Origin: Pseudomonadota bacterium
Lineage (GTDB): Bacteria > Cyanobacteriota > Vampirovibrionia > Obscuribacterales > Obscuribacteraceae
Length of the DNA stretch: 64,000 nucleotides
Reading direction: 5' to 3'
NCBI GenBank assembly: GCA_021324135.1
Contig: JAJPJO010000247.1
Coordinates: 1 to 64,000 of the forward strand
A model generated the notes under the pieces. It ran no database searches, was not told the origin of the DNA, and saw only the letters and a list, made by a program, of their open reading frames with translations. How positions within the stretch are numbered: the stretch's first letter is position 1; every line of letters begins with the position of its first letter. This document shows, in pieces, positions 26,485 through 34,553 of this stretch. The position numbers were made by a program, and so were the translations under genes.

Positions 26485-27318
26485 TTATGCCTGCAAACGA
26501 TCGAGCTGAACGGATTCAATATACTGCTTGACCGTTGCAAACGAATCACTGAGAGCGTGATAAGTTTCGTCGGCCTCCAGCCAATCCTCTTGTCCGGCAG
26601 CTTGCTCGAGACACAAACAGAGCTTGGACATTCGCTTCGATCCAATCGATGAGCTGGACGCCTTTAACTCGTGAGCCATGGTGGTAACGATACGCCGATC
26701 CCTGGCCTTTAAATTTTCCTGGATGCGCTCCAGCAATATATCGGAGGTCTTCACGAAAAGCTCGAACAATCGGTCCAGCTCCGCGGGATCATAAAGTTCT
26801 TGCAATTGCTCGAGATCCAGAGGCGCGATCGTGTCCACCACCTTTAGTGGCGAGCTCGATCGCACCGGCCTGCGTCTGTGGTTACGGCTGCGCATGACGA
26901 TGTCGGAGCGCATCCAGTAGCTGATTTTGCTGCGCAGAATTTCTCGATCGATTGGTTTTGATACATAGTCGTCCATGCCGGCAGCGATGCAACGCTCGCG
27001 ATCGCCCGCCATAGCCAGGGCGGTTACAGCGATGATCGGAGTATATTGTCCTGCGTCCTTCTCGTATTTGCGAATTTCCACGGCTGCCTGGAAGCCATCC
27101 ATCACCGGCATGTGGCAATCCATCAGGATTAGCGAGTACGATTTTTGCTTGACTGCATTGACGGCCTCGAGCCCGTCATTGGCGACCTCTGCATCAAGGG
27201 AAAAAAGCTCCAGAAGAACCAACAAAATTCGTTGATTGACAAGATTATCATCGACAACGAGAATCGGATCACGAGTCGCTTCGGCATCAGATTTCTCGAC
27301 CAAATTAATTCTTGGCAT
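26485..27318 (-). CDS. receiver-Hpt phosphorelay protein
   Basis: 277 residues. Residues 15-140 are a receiver domain: ILVVDDN, phospho-acceptor Asp in LILMDCHMPVMDG, VTALAM and DDYVSKPI with the conserved Lys. Residues about 165-275 form an Hpt four-helix domain with the phospho-histidine in MAHELKASSSSIG. No output domain, so it should work inside a multi-step relay, passing phosphate between a hybrid kinase elsewhere and a final regulator. The ribosome site is weak. It stands alone within the stress region, convergent with the SCP2 gene. Confidence 0.92.
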   Translation of the reverse strand: MPRINLVEKSDAEATRDPILVVDDNLVNQRILLVLLELFSLDAEVANDGLEAVNAVKQKSYSLILMDCHMPVMDGFQAAVEIRKYEKDAGQYTPIIAVTALAMAGDRERCIAAGMDDYVSKPIDREILRSKISYWMRSDIVMRSRNHRRRPVRSSSPLKVVDTIAPLDLEQLQELYDPAELDRLFELFVKTSDILLERIQENLKARDRRIVTTMAHELKASSSSIGSKRMSKLCLCLEQAAGQEDWLEADETYHALSDSFATVKQYIESVQLDRLQA

Positions 27319-27860
27319 GATTGCTTCTATTCACCACGCTTTCTTATAACAAGCAACTCCATCTCTGCTGGATAATTGCCCGCCCACACCACATTATCAC
27401 CCCGACCCTCCGATGTCTTACTTTATTATTGGATGGGTTTATTGAGAACACGCAATTTATAGCATGGGCAATGCTCAATGCCGCCACAATCTAATAAATC
27501 GCCCGGCGCGCGTCACTTTCTTTGAAGACGGCTCACCCGCCTGACGCTATTCGGCTTCGACGGGTGACATGCAGTGGAAATAGCGAAAACGCTGCGACCG
27601 TCCATCTCGAAAAAAGGACAATTGCAAAGCTCCAAAGTTCCCCCGACGATATTAAGTCAGGAAAAACCGCAAGCCCAATCAAAGGTAGAACGAATTGTAC
27701 AGAACCATGAAATCAGGGAACTTTCCAATCCGGCAGTCGCCCATAGCAAAGAAATTTTTATGGATACACAACAGTAAGTCTTTTGAAATGATGCCTCTTC
27801 CACAATAAGGCTTTTTTGTCAGAGACTTATGGAGGAACTGAGGCTTAAAGGCGACATTTT
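27319..27860. other. 542-nt region without a convincing gene
   Basis: Short frames here (for example 27574-27777) have no ribosome site or recognisable protein. A hairpin TCACCCG/CGGGTGA with a 21-nt loop lies near 27534-27568, and GCATGGGCAATGC near 27461 is partly palindromic. Promoters for the divergent REC-Hpt and FAD/Rieske genes must lie here. A structured 5' leader for the oxidoreductase is possible but unproven. Confidence 0.35.
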
Positions 27861-29489
27861 ATGGAAACAATCGATATCAAGACAACCGAGCCGCTCTGGC
27901 TGGAGAAATCTGATGTGTCCGGCCGGCGGGCCCTGCGAGTGGATAAACGGTGCGATGTTTGTATCGTCGGAGCAGGCATCACAGGCGTATCTCTGGCTTA
28001 CATGCTCGTAAAACAAGGCAAATCAGTGATCCTTTTAGATGATGGTCCGATTGGCGCCGGTGACACTTGCCGGACCACCGCTCACATATGCAGTCAATTT
28101 GATAAACCGTACCACAGCTTGATTGAGCTCCACGGCAAGAGAAATGCTGAGTTGGCATTGCAAAGCCAGGTTCTCGCCATGCATCTAATCGAGGAGCTCA
28201 TCGCCGAGCAAAGAATTGAATGCGATTTCAAACGCGTGCCTGCTTATTTGATCCCATCGCCGGGGCAGGGAACAGCGGAGCTGCGCAAAGAGCTGAAGGC
28301 GTGCCAGGCAATCGGGCTGGTTTCCGCTCGGCTGATTGACAGCATTGATTTGCCCTTTAAGCAGCCAAGGCCGGCCATACTCTTCTCCAATCAGGCCAGA
28401 TTCAATCCCGTGAAATATTTGAATGCCCTGCTGAGGGCGGTTGAGCGGATGGGCGGCCGGGTTTATGGCAACACTCATGTCGACTCGGTTTCAGACGACA
28501 GTCCCGCCTCAGTGCATTTGAGCACCAACTGCCTGATCCAGGCCGACCAGGTTGTGCTGGCTACACATACTCCTGTATTGCAGGACTTCTCCATGCACAC
28601 CAAACAGTTCGCTTACAGAACTTATGTCGTCTCGCAAAGACTCACCACAGATGGTATCATGCCGGACAGCCTCATATGGGATATGGAAGATCCATATCAC
28701 TATGTGCGCGTGGAGGAAGCGCCGGATGGATGCGGCATGCTGCTCATTACCGGCGGCGAGGATCACCGTACCGGTCAAAGTTATGATGCAGATGAACGTT
28801 ACGAGCGCTTGCAGAGCTGGAGCAAAAATTTGATGCCGGATGTCGGGATTCTTTATTCGCGTTGGTCAGGACAGATTTATCAAACCGTTGATGGATTACC
28901 TTACATCGGGCGAAACACCGATCGCAGCGATAATATATTCTTCGCAACCGGCTTTGCCGGCTGTGGTATGACGATGGGGACGCTCTCGGCATCATTGATC
29001 AGCGATCTCATTTTAGAGAATGACAATCCATTCTCCGATCTGTACAATCCCGGTCGCATTACACCTAGAGCTTTCCCAGGCTATCTGCAGGAAAATTTCA
29101 ACAGCCTCAGACACTACAACCATTCAGCCGGAGAAAAGAAAATCGATCTCGATAGCGATTCCGTGCAAATTGAAATTGGCGATGGCGCCGTAATCAGCAC
29201 CGATCGAGGTCCGCTTGCCATTGCCGGCGATGAAGTGAAGCTTTCGGTTTGCTCGGCTGTTTGTCCCCATCTTAATGCGATTGTTACCTGGAACAAGGAT
29301 CAGGGCAGCTTCGATTGCCCCGCCCACGGTTCACGCTTTGACAGAAAAGGCAAGGTGATCAACGGACCGGCCAACGACGATCTCACAATCGTCAAACTAT
29401 TTGATGGCGGGAACGATTCTGAGCAGACTCAGAGCGCGGTTGCCAACCGAAGAATCCATTCAAAATCACGCAAACCGAAGATCGCCTAG
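27861..29489 (+). CDS. FAD-dependent oxidoreductase with C-terminal Rieske [2Fe-2S] domain
   Basis: 542 residues. Residues ~35-400 are a DAO-type flavoprotein: CIVGAGITGVSLAYML (dinucleotide-binding GxGxxG), DDGPIGAGDTCRTTAH, and a late FAD contact FFATGFAGCGMTMG. Residues ~420-520 are a Rieske domain with CPHLNAI and CPAHGSRFD providing two Cys and two His. The fusion passes electrons between an amine- or acid-oxidising flavin and the iron-sulphur centre; the substrate is unknown. Such fusions are recurrent in bacterial stress clusters (my recollection). No signal peptide. AAAGGCG precedes the ATG at 27861. Confidence 0.92.
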   Translation: METIDIKTTEPLWLEKSDVSGRRALRVDKRCDVCIVGAGITGVSLAYMLVKQGKSVILLDDGPIGAGDTCRTTAHICSQFDKPYHSLIELHGKRNAELALQSQVLAMHLIEELIAEQRIECDFKRVPAYLIPSPGQGTAELRKELKACQAIGLVSARLIDSIDLPFKQPRPAILFSNQARFNPVKYLNALLRAVERMGGRVYGNTHVDSVSDDSPASVHLSTNCLIQADQVVLATHTPVLQDFSMHTKQFAYRTYVVSQRLTTDGIMPDSLIWDMEDPYHYVRVEEAPDGCGMLLITGGEDHRTGQSYDADERYERLQSWSKNLMPDVGILYSRWSGQIYQTVDGLPYIGRNTDRSDNIFFATGFAGCGMTMGTLSASLISDLILENDNPFSDLYNPGRITPRAFPGYLQENFNSLRHYNHSAGEKKIDLDSDSVQIEIGDGAVISTDRGPLAIAGDEVKLSVCSAVCPHLNAIVTWNKDQGSFDCPAHGSRFDRKGKVINGPANDDLTIVKLFDGGNDSEQTQSAVANRRIHSKSRKPKIA

Positions 29490-29599
29490 TCAGGGACAGC
29501 GAGCCGGATCGTGCTTTTCAATTTCAATCAAGGATGGAACTTTGAAGTGCGCTCGGCGTCTGGTGGCAGGCAACCACTGGACAAGACGAGGTATGGGTC

Positions 29600-29926
29600 A
29601 TGGAAGGAAACAACTTCAATCTCCCCCAAACAAGCGGGCAAGATAACGAATTCGATCGCATCAATTATCAAGCCAATATGGAAAAACGGCTCGGCGACCT
29701 GGGAGCGAAGATCGATGAATTTACAGCCACAGCTAAAGAAAAATATCATGTCTTGAGAGAAAAGCAGGCCGCTGCATCGAGCAAGTTTCACACCATGAAG
29801 GAATCAAGCGGCGAAGCCTGGCATGAGTTCAAGACCGGCATGGACAAAGCTTTTGAAGAGCTGAGCAAAGCCTGGGAGGAGATCAAAACAGGATCGAGTC
29901 GTGCGGCCTCAAAGTTCGACAAGTAA
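29600..29926 (+). CDS. small coiled-coil protein, family A (paralogue of 25024-25413)
   Basis: 108 residues; GAGG lies 8 nt before the ATG. Helical throughout: YQANMEKRLGDLGAKIDEF, KEKYHVLREKQAAASSKF, MDKAFEELSKAWEEIKTGS. It shares the LGxLGxxxxE and AW-E-K elements with 25024-25413. Soluble, no cysteine. It is followed after 32 nt by a single-span membrane protein and likely shares its transcript. Role in stress tolerance is inferred from neighbours. Confidence 0.78.
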   Translation: MEGNNFNLPQTSGQDNEFDRINYQANMEKRLGDLGAKIDEFTATAKEKYHVLREKQAAASSKFHTMKESSGEAWHEFKTGMDKAFEELSKAWEEIKTGSSRAASKFDK

Positions 29927-29958
29927 GCTAGTAGTCTGAAGAAGCGGAGGAACCGATC

Positions 29959-30348
29959 ATGCCAATTCAAGAAAGAGAAAGAGAAGTCATATATCCGCCG
30001 CCGGAGGATAGAATCTCGCCTCTTTCGGCATTTCTCCTGGGATTCTTGATATTCATGTTTGTCGCCCTGATCGGCTTCATGGTGAACATGAGCTATCAGG
30101 TACCAGCCCCCGAGCATGTTAACAACAACAACAATACTCTGAGCAATCCTCAGCAGCCGGAAGTCTTGCGCCAGGCTCCCTCGACCATTCCTCTGGCACC
30201 CAGAGCCACGCCTCAGCCAAGACCATCGCTGGACAACAATAATCCCACTAACACAAACCCCGGCACGGTATCGGCTGGAGCGAAAGCCGGAGCAGCCGCC
30301 ACACCCTCTGCAGGTGAGATGCAGGGATACAGCCGGACGACGCGTTAA
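29959..30348 (+). CDS. single-span membrane protein with proline/asparagine-rich tail
   Basis: 129 residues; GGAGGAA 7 nt before the ATG. A short charged N-terminus (QEREREVIYPPPED), one membrane helix at about 22-46 (AFLLGFLIFMFVALIGFMVN), then a low-complexity P, N, A, T and G region with NNNNN and PTNTNPG. Topology is probably N-in with the flexible tail outside. No family recognised. It sits in a four-gene run of small stress-type genes with 9-35 nt spacing. Confidence 0.72.
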   Translation: MPIQEREREVIYPPPEDRISPLSAFLLGFLIFMFVALIGFMVNMSYQVPAPEHVNNNNNTLSNPQQPEVLRQAPSTIPLAPRATPQPRPSLDNNNPTNTNPGTVSAGAKAGAAATPSAGEMQGYSRTTR

Positions 30349-30366
30349 CGAGCAGGAGTGATAAAC

Positions 30367-30804
30367 ATGGATGCATTCGAGTACCTTGAGAGCGACGGCA
30401 GAAGAATTGCTGATCACCTGCAAAGCCTGGCTGAGAATTACTCCAATTGGTCCAGGGACCGCGTTTTTCAAGAGAGCAAGAACGCCATAGAAGCGGTCGA
30501 GAAATTTATTCATAAGAAAGAAGATGTGGTCACTTTATCCTTTCATAAGCGCAGTCAAGACATCGACGACATGCAAGCAAAATTTGAAGACAAGCGTGCT
30601 TCAATCGATGAGTTGATCGAAGACATGGTCATGATCCATGTCGATGAGCCGGGATACGAACAATCACTGGAGAGGTTGCGCACGAAGTTCGTCGATCTTC
30701 TCAGATTCTGCAATGAAGAATTCTATCCGGCCATAAAAGAAGCGGTCAGCAAGGAAGAGCTCGAATCGATGAATCGCCAACTGGACAGTCTCATTTTCAG
30801 CTGA
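30367..30804 (+). CDS. helical-bundle protein, degenerate hemerythrin-like
   Basis: 145 residues from the ATG at 30367, 8 nt after AGGAG; a GTG at 30358 overlaps that site and is less likely. The helices resemble the hemerythrin neighbours in length and order: RDRVFQESKNAIEAVEKFIH, VVTLSFHKRSQDIDDMQAKF, ASIDELIEDMVMIH, CNEEFYPAIKEAVSK. The last recalls 'E-x-x-FYPAIK' of the hemerythrin at 25518. Most metal-ligand histidines are missing, so it likely lacks a diiron site. Family assignment is tentative. Confidence 0.7.
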   Translation: MDAFEYLESDGRRIADHLQSLAENYSNWSRDRVFQESKNAIEAVEKFIHKKEDVVTLSFHKRSQDIDDMQAKFEDKRASIDELIEDMVMIHVDEPGYEQSLERLRTKFVDLLRFCNEEFYPAIKEAVSKEELESMNRQLDSLIFS

Positions 30805-30805
30805 T

Positions 30806-30839
30806 GAAGAGCCGTTCCAATCGTGCCTCTTCTTGGAAC
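30806..30839 (+). other. two overlapping, mutually exclusive hairpins
   Basis: GAAGAG (30806-30811) pairs with CTCTTC (30827-30832), and GTTCCAA (30814-30820) pairs with TTGGAAC (30833-30839). The stems cross and cannot coexist easily because no nucleotide separates the two 3' arms. No T run follows, so it is not an ordinary terminator. Confidence 0.35.
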
Positions 30840-30969
30840 TACAAAGCGAACTCTCCGTCTGCCTTCAGGAAGATTAGATACGACAACTAACATGATTTGA
30901 TATGTGCAGAAGAATTAGTTGATCGATCTGCAATATAGAGAGAATTGCCGAAAATTAGGAGTAAACATT

Positions 30970-31152
30970 ATGGATACCCAAAAGAAAGACCTGAAGCAGG
31001 AAGGACAAGAAGGACAAAAAGAGAATTTGCAAGAAGAAAAACTGCAAAATCAAAAGACGTCACAGGAGACCTGCAATAAAGAGGACTTGAAAGACAAAGA
31101 GAAAGAAAAAGGGATGAAGAAAAACGAAGATGGTGGCTGCTGCGACAAGTAG
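30970..31152 (+). CDS. 60-residue lysine/glutamate-rich protein ending in GGCCDK
   Basis: Starts at the ATG at 30970, 8 nt after AGGAG; a longer frame from 30919 has no ribosome site. The protein is almost wholly K, E, Q, D and N (KDLKQEGQEGQKENLQEEK), highly soluble and disordered, and ends in two adjacent cysteines (GGCCDK). It resembles hydrophilins/LEA-like protectants by composition, with the vicinal cysteines as a possible metal or redox site. Followed by a clear terminator. Confidence 0.68.
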   Translation: MDTQKKDLKQEGQEGQKENLQEEKLQNQKTSQETCNKEDLKDKEKEKGMKKNEDGGCCDK

Positions 31153-31205
31153 CTCGGCATGCTCTCATGAGATGCGATCTATAATTCACCCTTCAAAAGA
31201 GACCA

Positions 31206-31240
31206 GGACCGGAGTCAGTGCTCCGGTCCTTAAATTTTGC
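31206..31240 (+). terminator. intrinsic terminator after the 60-residue gene
   Basis: GGACCGGAG, loop TCAGTG, CTCCGGTCC, then TTAAATTTTG. A 9-bp perfect GC-rich stem with a mixed T-rich tail. Confidence 0.75.
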
Positions 31241-31279
31241 ATTTTGGTAAACGCCCTCAAGGAGGTGATTGCAGGTGGG

Positions 31280-31333
31280 ATGCCCATAGAAACCAAGAGG
31301 GTGCGGCATCATAGGCTTGTCTATGCGCTATAA
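31280..31333 (+). CDS. possible 17-residue leader ORF
   Basis: MPIETKRVRHHRLVYAL, preceded by AAGGAGGTGAT at 31259-31269, which is a full complement of the usual 16S rRNA tail. The gap to the ATG is longer than ideal. It lies upstream of the 67-residue gene at 31384 and is basic with two histidines. Translation is uncertain; it could be a leader peptide or a ribosome-binding decoy. Confidence 0.25.
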   Translation: MPIETKRVRHHRLVYAL

Positions 31334-31383
31334 ATTTTGCGGATAGAAAAGTAAATCCTGCTGAGATAGGCAAGAAGAGAAAG

Positions 31384-31587
31384 ATGAGTACTACTTTAGA
31401 GAACGAGAAAGACAAAAACATTATTGAGTTCCCCACTCAAAGCTCCGTTCCTGAAGAGCAGGATGCGACGCTAAGCGCCAGCATCGCTGGTGGTGGCACC
31501 GTCACGTCCATTTTCTCCAGGACGCAATGCAACGGCTCCGTATGTGCTCTCAACTGGAGTCCGAGGAAGAAGGGCGAGGCAGCCTGA
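31384..31587 (+). CDS. 67-residue peptide with double-glycine-like leader and Cys-containing tail
   Basis: Acidic N-terminal half (ENEKDKNIIEFPTQ, PEEQDATLSAS), then AGGG and a C-terminal part with two cysteines (FSRTQCNGSVCALNWSPRKK). This is the layout of a peptide with a cleavable leader ending in glycines, as in RiPP or bacteriocin precursors, but no modifying enzyme or peptidase-transporter is adjacent. The ribosome site is a weak AAGAGA. A strong terminator follows. A small stress or secreted peptide is the alternative. Confidence 0.6.
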   Translation: MSTTLENEKDKNIIEFPTQSSVPEEQDATLSASIAGGGTVTSIFSRTQCNGSVCALNWSPRKKGEAA

Positions 31588-31620
31588 GCCGCGCCAAAAA
31601 AGTTTATTGAGGGAGAGGAA

Positions 31621-31650
31621 AAAGCAGATCGCAAGATCTGCTTTCTTTTT
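31621..31650. terminator. bidirectional intrinsic terminator
   Basis: AAAGCAGATC, loop GCAA, GATCTGCTTT, followed by CTTTTT on the plus strand. On the minus strand the stem is followed by TTTTTCC. It serves the gene ending at 31587 and the convergent UbiB-like gene ending at 31696. Confidence 0.85.
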
Positions 31651-31695
31651 CAACTACTACTTTCCTGCTGCCGCTGCCGGCGTTGTGCTTAAGCC

Positions 31696-33387
31696 TCAGG
31701 AGCGCAAACTGCGCCGATCCTTGATCAAGACTTCCAGAACGAGCACGAAGCCACAGCCGGCCGCCATTATGAAGCAAATGATCGCCAAACCGGGATAGCC
31801 CCAGATCGTAAAGCGCGTTTTGATGTTCATCAACATTGCCGCTCCGATGATCAACGAAGCAAGCACAAGACCGGTAGTTATCCGATTGGCAATTTTCTGA
31901 AAGCCTGATATCAAAACAGCCTCATCAATTGCATGCACGGTTACCTTCAAGTCGTTATTGGCTACCGAGTCTAGAATCTTGCCGACTTTTGCCGGCATCT
32001 TCTCGACCAGATCGATGGCTTCGATCAAGTTTTGCATAATGTGCGCCGGGGTCAACGTGCGCCGCATGTGACCTCGTAGAATTTCAGCCAGATGAGCGTG
32101 AATATAGCTCCGCGAATCGAATGACTTATCGATGAAGGCGGTAATGGCATCAAGACTGATCAAAGTATTACCCAGAACAGCAAGCTCGGAGGGTAAACCA
32201 AGCCCGAAACCGACAGCCGCTTGATCGATCCCCAGAAAGAGCTTTCCGATCTCGAGACGATCGCTTGTGACATCGCGATGAGCCAGTATCAAATCCGCCA
32301 CCATGTGCTTGAAGCCATGTTCCTCGAAACCTTCGCGCTTTCTGCCAAGATGAATAAGCAAGTCCGAGGCGTGCTCAGCCCGGCCCTCGTTGAGTGCAAT
32401 CAAGAGTTGCAGGATTTTCTCTTGCATTTGATGGGATATGCGCGTCACTACATCGGCATCGAGAAGAGCCAGTTTGCCCGTTTTAGTAAAGAGAAAATCA
32501 CCGGGTTTGGGATCGCTGTGCACGAAGCCGTCAACCAAAAATTGCTGCAGATAAGCATGGAAAATCTCACCGGCAAGAGCGGCACGCTCTGCATTGAGCA
32601 AACCGAACTGCTTTACCTCGGGCAATCTAGTGCCTTCCAATCGCTCGACGACCAGGACGCGCGAATTGCAATAATCATCGATTGGAGAAGGAACAACTAT
32701 ATGGTTCAAACCGCTCAAATTTTCCTTCAGAACTTTTAAATTGTGCATCTCCTCCCGAAAATCAAGCTCGGCATAAATCGTTTTTCTCAGCTCATCCAGA
32801 ATTTCAGCCAGAGCATAATTTTTCGCTGTTTTGCTGCGTTGATCGAAAAAATCAGCCACATCACAAAGCTCTTCCAGGTCTTTGTGAGCCTGCTCTCGCA
32901 CAGAGGGTCGTTGAATCTTGACTCTGACTTTTCTGCCGTCTTTGAGCACGGCATTATGCGTTTGATCAAATACCGTGACGGACAGCGGCACGTAGTCGAA
33001 AGTTTGAAACGACGTGGCGATGCGCGCTCCACTCTCTATGGCGAAAGCTTCGTCGATCTCCTCCCTTGTCATAGGAGTAATTGAGTTAGAGAGCTGTGAT
33101 AGAGCCTCTGTGTACGGGAGCGGCAAAAGGTCGGGTCTGAGGCTCAAGAGTTGACCGATGCGAACGAACGTCGGACCAAGCTTCTCAATTTCAGCCGCCA
33201 TTCCGGCAAGCTCAGGATTGATTGTCCCGTCGCCATCATCGCCGAGCTGCGACAGCGTGACACTATCCCTGGTGAATGTGTCTTCCAGTCCCGTGCCTTT
33301 CAGCAAGTCCCGATGACCATATTTCCAGAGAATCATTCCGATATCTTTCAGCCGATGCAATCGGCTGGAATTGATGGACAAATCCAT
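31696..33387 (-). CDS. UbiB/ABC1 family protein with altered kinase motifs
   Basis: 563 residues with the ABC1/UbiB layout and two C-terminal membrane helices (about 505-525 and 530-552). The family's KxGQ motif is R-I-G-Q at 76-79. The alanine-rich loop that replaces the P-loop is PLSVTVFDQTHNAV rather than AAASIGQVH. KIQRP keeps the lysine region. The catalytic HADPHPGN motif is HSDPKPGD (290-297), and the DFG motif is D310-A-D. Asp292 and Asp310 remain. UbiB proteins act as atypical ATPases in quinone biosynthesis or lipid handling; these changes suggest a divergent or inactive member. It lies within the stress region, not beside ubiquinone genes. Confidence 0.85.
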   Translation of the reverse strand: MDLSINSSRLHRLKDIGMILWKYGHRDLLKGTGLEDTFTRDSVTLSQLGDDGDGTINPELAGMAAEIEKLGPTFVRIGQLLSLRPDLLPLPYTEALSQLSNSITPMTREEIDEAFAIESGARIATSFQTFDYVPLSVTVFDQTHNAVLKDGRKVRVKIQRPSVREQAHKDLEELCDVADFFDQRSKTAKNYALAEILDELRKTIYAELDFREEMHNLKVLKENLSGLNHIVVPSPIDDYCNSRVLVVERLEGTRLPEVKQFGLLNAERAALAGEIFHAYLQQFLVDGFVHSDPKPGDFLFTKTGKLALLDADVVTRISHQMQEKILQLLIALNEGRAEHASDLLIHLGRKREGFEEHGFKHMVADLILAHRDVTSDRLEIGKLFLGIDQAAVGFGLGLPSELAVLGNTLISLDAITAFIDKSFDSRSYIHAHLAEILRGHMRRTLTPAHIMQNLIEAIDLVEKMPAKVGKILDSVANNDLKVTVHAIDEAVLISGFQKIANRITTGLVLASLIIGAAMLMNIKTRFTIWGYPGLAIICFIMAAGCGFVLVLEVLIKDRRSLRS

Positions 33388-33693
33388 TTCGACTAAAGCT
33401 CCAAATAAGCTATTAAGCTCTCAGACTAGGTCTTCATCATCTGTATAGCACAGCAAGTTTTTCTCAAAGTCCCCTGAGAGCTAACCGACAGATGAGATCG
33501 GGAACTTTTCCTCAGCGCGCCCGCCATAACACTGGCAAGGTAACACCGCTGGACATGAGTTAAAGCGAAGTCGCTTAGGGTGGTGTTCGAGTTTGATAAT
33601 TTTCTTTAACACCTCGCGATAGGCAAAGGAGCAAACCAAACAAAGCGTTCTGAATGGACCAAAGATGACGGATAGTGGAGGGGTGAGAGTTTG
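33388..33693. other. intergenic region with hairpin and a 16-bp repeat
   Basis: A two-tier hairpin lies at 33542-33587: AACACC with GGTGTT outside, AAGCG-AAGT-CGCTT inside. The repeat AACAAAGCGTTCTGAA is at 33639-33654. Promoters for the divergent UbiB-like and DUF2383 genes should be here. Confidence 0.4.
33639..33654 (-). repeat. 16-bp repeat AACAAAGCGTTCTGAA, copy 1
   Basis: Identical to 35539-35554. Both copies are followed on the plus strand by GGACCAA, at 2 and 11 nt distance. On the minus strand, copy 1 precedes the UbiB-like gene (start 33387). Confidence 0.6.
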
Positions 33694-34164
33694 ATGAAGG
33701 AAACTGAAGTTGATACGCTCAACTCGCTGCTCATGGGAGAGCTTTCTGCTGTTGAGAGTTATGATAAGGCGCTTGAGAAAGTACAAGATTCACGCACCGT
33801 ATCAATCCTCGAGCAGTGTCGAGACTCGCACAGGGAGCGGGTCGGTAAGTTGCGCGATGCAATCATGAAGTCCGGTGGCAAGCCGGCGGACAGCACGAGC
33901 GCCTGGGGAAGAATGGCCGCCGTTTTCACCTCCAGCGTCGGCGGGCTGGGCGACACGGCTATATTGAGCGCGCTGGAAGAAGGCGAGGATGTGGGGCTGA
34001 ACGATTACGAATGGAAGCTGGTCAGCATGCATGGTGAGAATCGCAAGCTCGTCAAGGAAGAACTCTTTCCAAAGCAACAAGCCACTCGCAAACTGATGAG
34101 CAAAGTCTTGGGCGGCAAGCTGGGCGGCACCTGGCCTCCATCTCCTGATATGTCCGAGAGCTAA
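33694..34164 (+). CDS. DUF2383 ferritin-like protein (PA2169 family)
   Basis: 156 residues from the ATG at 33694; GGAGGGG lies upstream. Four-helix-bundle wording of the DUF2383/TIGR02284 family: LNSLLMGELSAVESYDKAL, QCRDSHRERVGKLRDAI, ALEEGEDVGLNDYEWKL, and LFPKQQATRKLMSKVL. E18/E22-type and histidine residues at usual ferritin-like metal positions are present (GELSAVE, DSHRE, EEGE). In Pseudomonas the PA2169 homologue sits in a stress region that also holds end-joining genes. Likely binds iron or protects under stress. Confidence 0.85.
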   Translation: MKETEVDTLNSLLMGELSAVESYDKALEKVQDSRTVSILEQCRDSHRERVGKLRDAIMKSGGKPADSTSAWGRMAAVFTSSVGGLGDTAILSALEEGEDVGLNDYEWKLVSMHGENRKLVKEELFPKQQATRKLMSKVLGGKLGGTWPPSPDMSES

Positions 34165-34226
34165 GAGCGCCTGTTCAGAGCCAGGTCGCGATGCTCCTTT
34201 AGCGCGAACGGCAGATGCCCCTGGCA

Positions 34227-34466
34227 TCAGCTGGCCAGTTTGCGCTGATTGCAAGTCTGGCAGCCATCAATCATTTTCTGGATTGATGCCAGATGCTGCA
34301 TGCGCGGCCAGATTATGTCGCGCATTTCCTCGAGTTCGTGCTTGGTGATCGTGCCGCGATCGTAAAAGCGGCAAACTTTGTCCCAGAGAACAAATAAACT
34401 TCTGGTCGACTGCGCCTCTCGCACCTCTTGCTGCAATTCCGGCAGGTCAAAGTATTCGAAATTCAT
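34227..34466 (-). CDS. small hypothetical protein with CxxC
   Basis: 79 residues from the ATG at 34466, with AGGAG 8 nt upstream; a longer frame from 34493 lacks one. Helical and acidic (LPELQQEVREAQSTRSLFVL, ITKHELEEMRDIIW) and ending in GCQTCNQRK. The CxxC pair may bind metal or be redox-active. It is the last of three minus-strand genes downstream of the ECF sigma factor. It could modulate that sigma factor, but the HxxxCxxC motif of zinc anti-sigma factors is absent. Confidence 0.65.
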   Translation of the reverse strand: MNFEYFDLPELQQEVREAQSTRSLFVLWDKVCRFYDRGTITKHELEEMRDIIWPRMQHLASIQKMIDGCQTCNQRKLAS

Positions 34467-34553
34467 ACCCAAGTCTCCTATGCAACTCATCAAACGCGCC
34501 GGTTATGCGCTTGTTCATACTCCTGCCTCCTGTCGTGAACGACCTCCGGCAGC

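Noticed and set aside
27574-27777. Small plus-strand frame of 67 codons in the gap before the FAD/Rieske gene
   Set aside because: No ribosome site, GTG/ATG choice unclear and no recognisable features; too weak to call.
30806-30839. H-type RNA pseudoknot
   Set aside because: The crossing stems leave no nucleotide for the third loop, so the two stems are more likely alternatives than a real pseudoknot.
33540-33600. tRNA-like segment with a GTTCGAG string
   Set aside because: No acceptor, D or anticodon arm can be folded around it; it is a simple two-tier hairpin.
34227-34466. Zinc-type anti-sigma factor for the ECF sigma
   Set aside because: It has a CxxC but not the HxxxCxxC motif, and no membrane segment; left as hypothetical.
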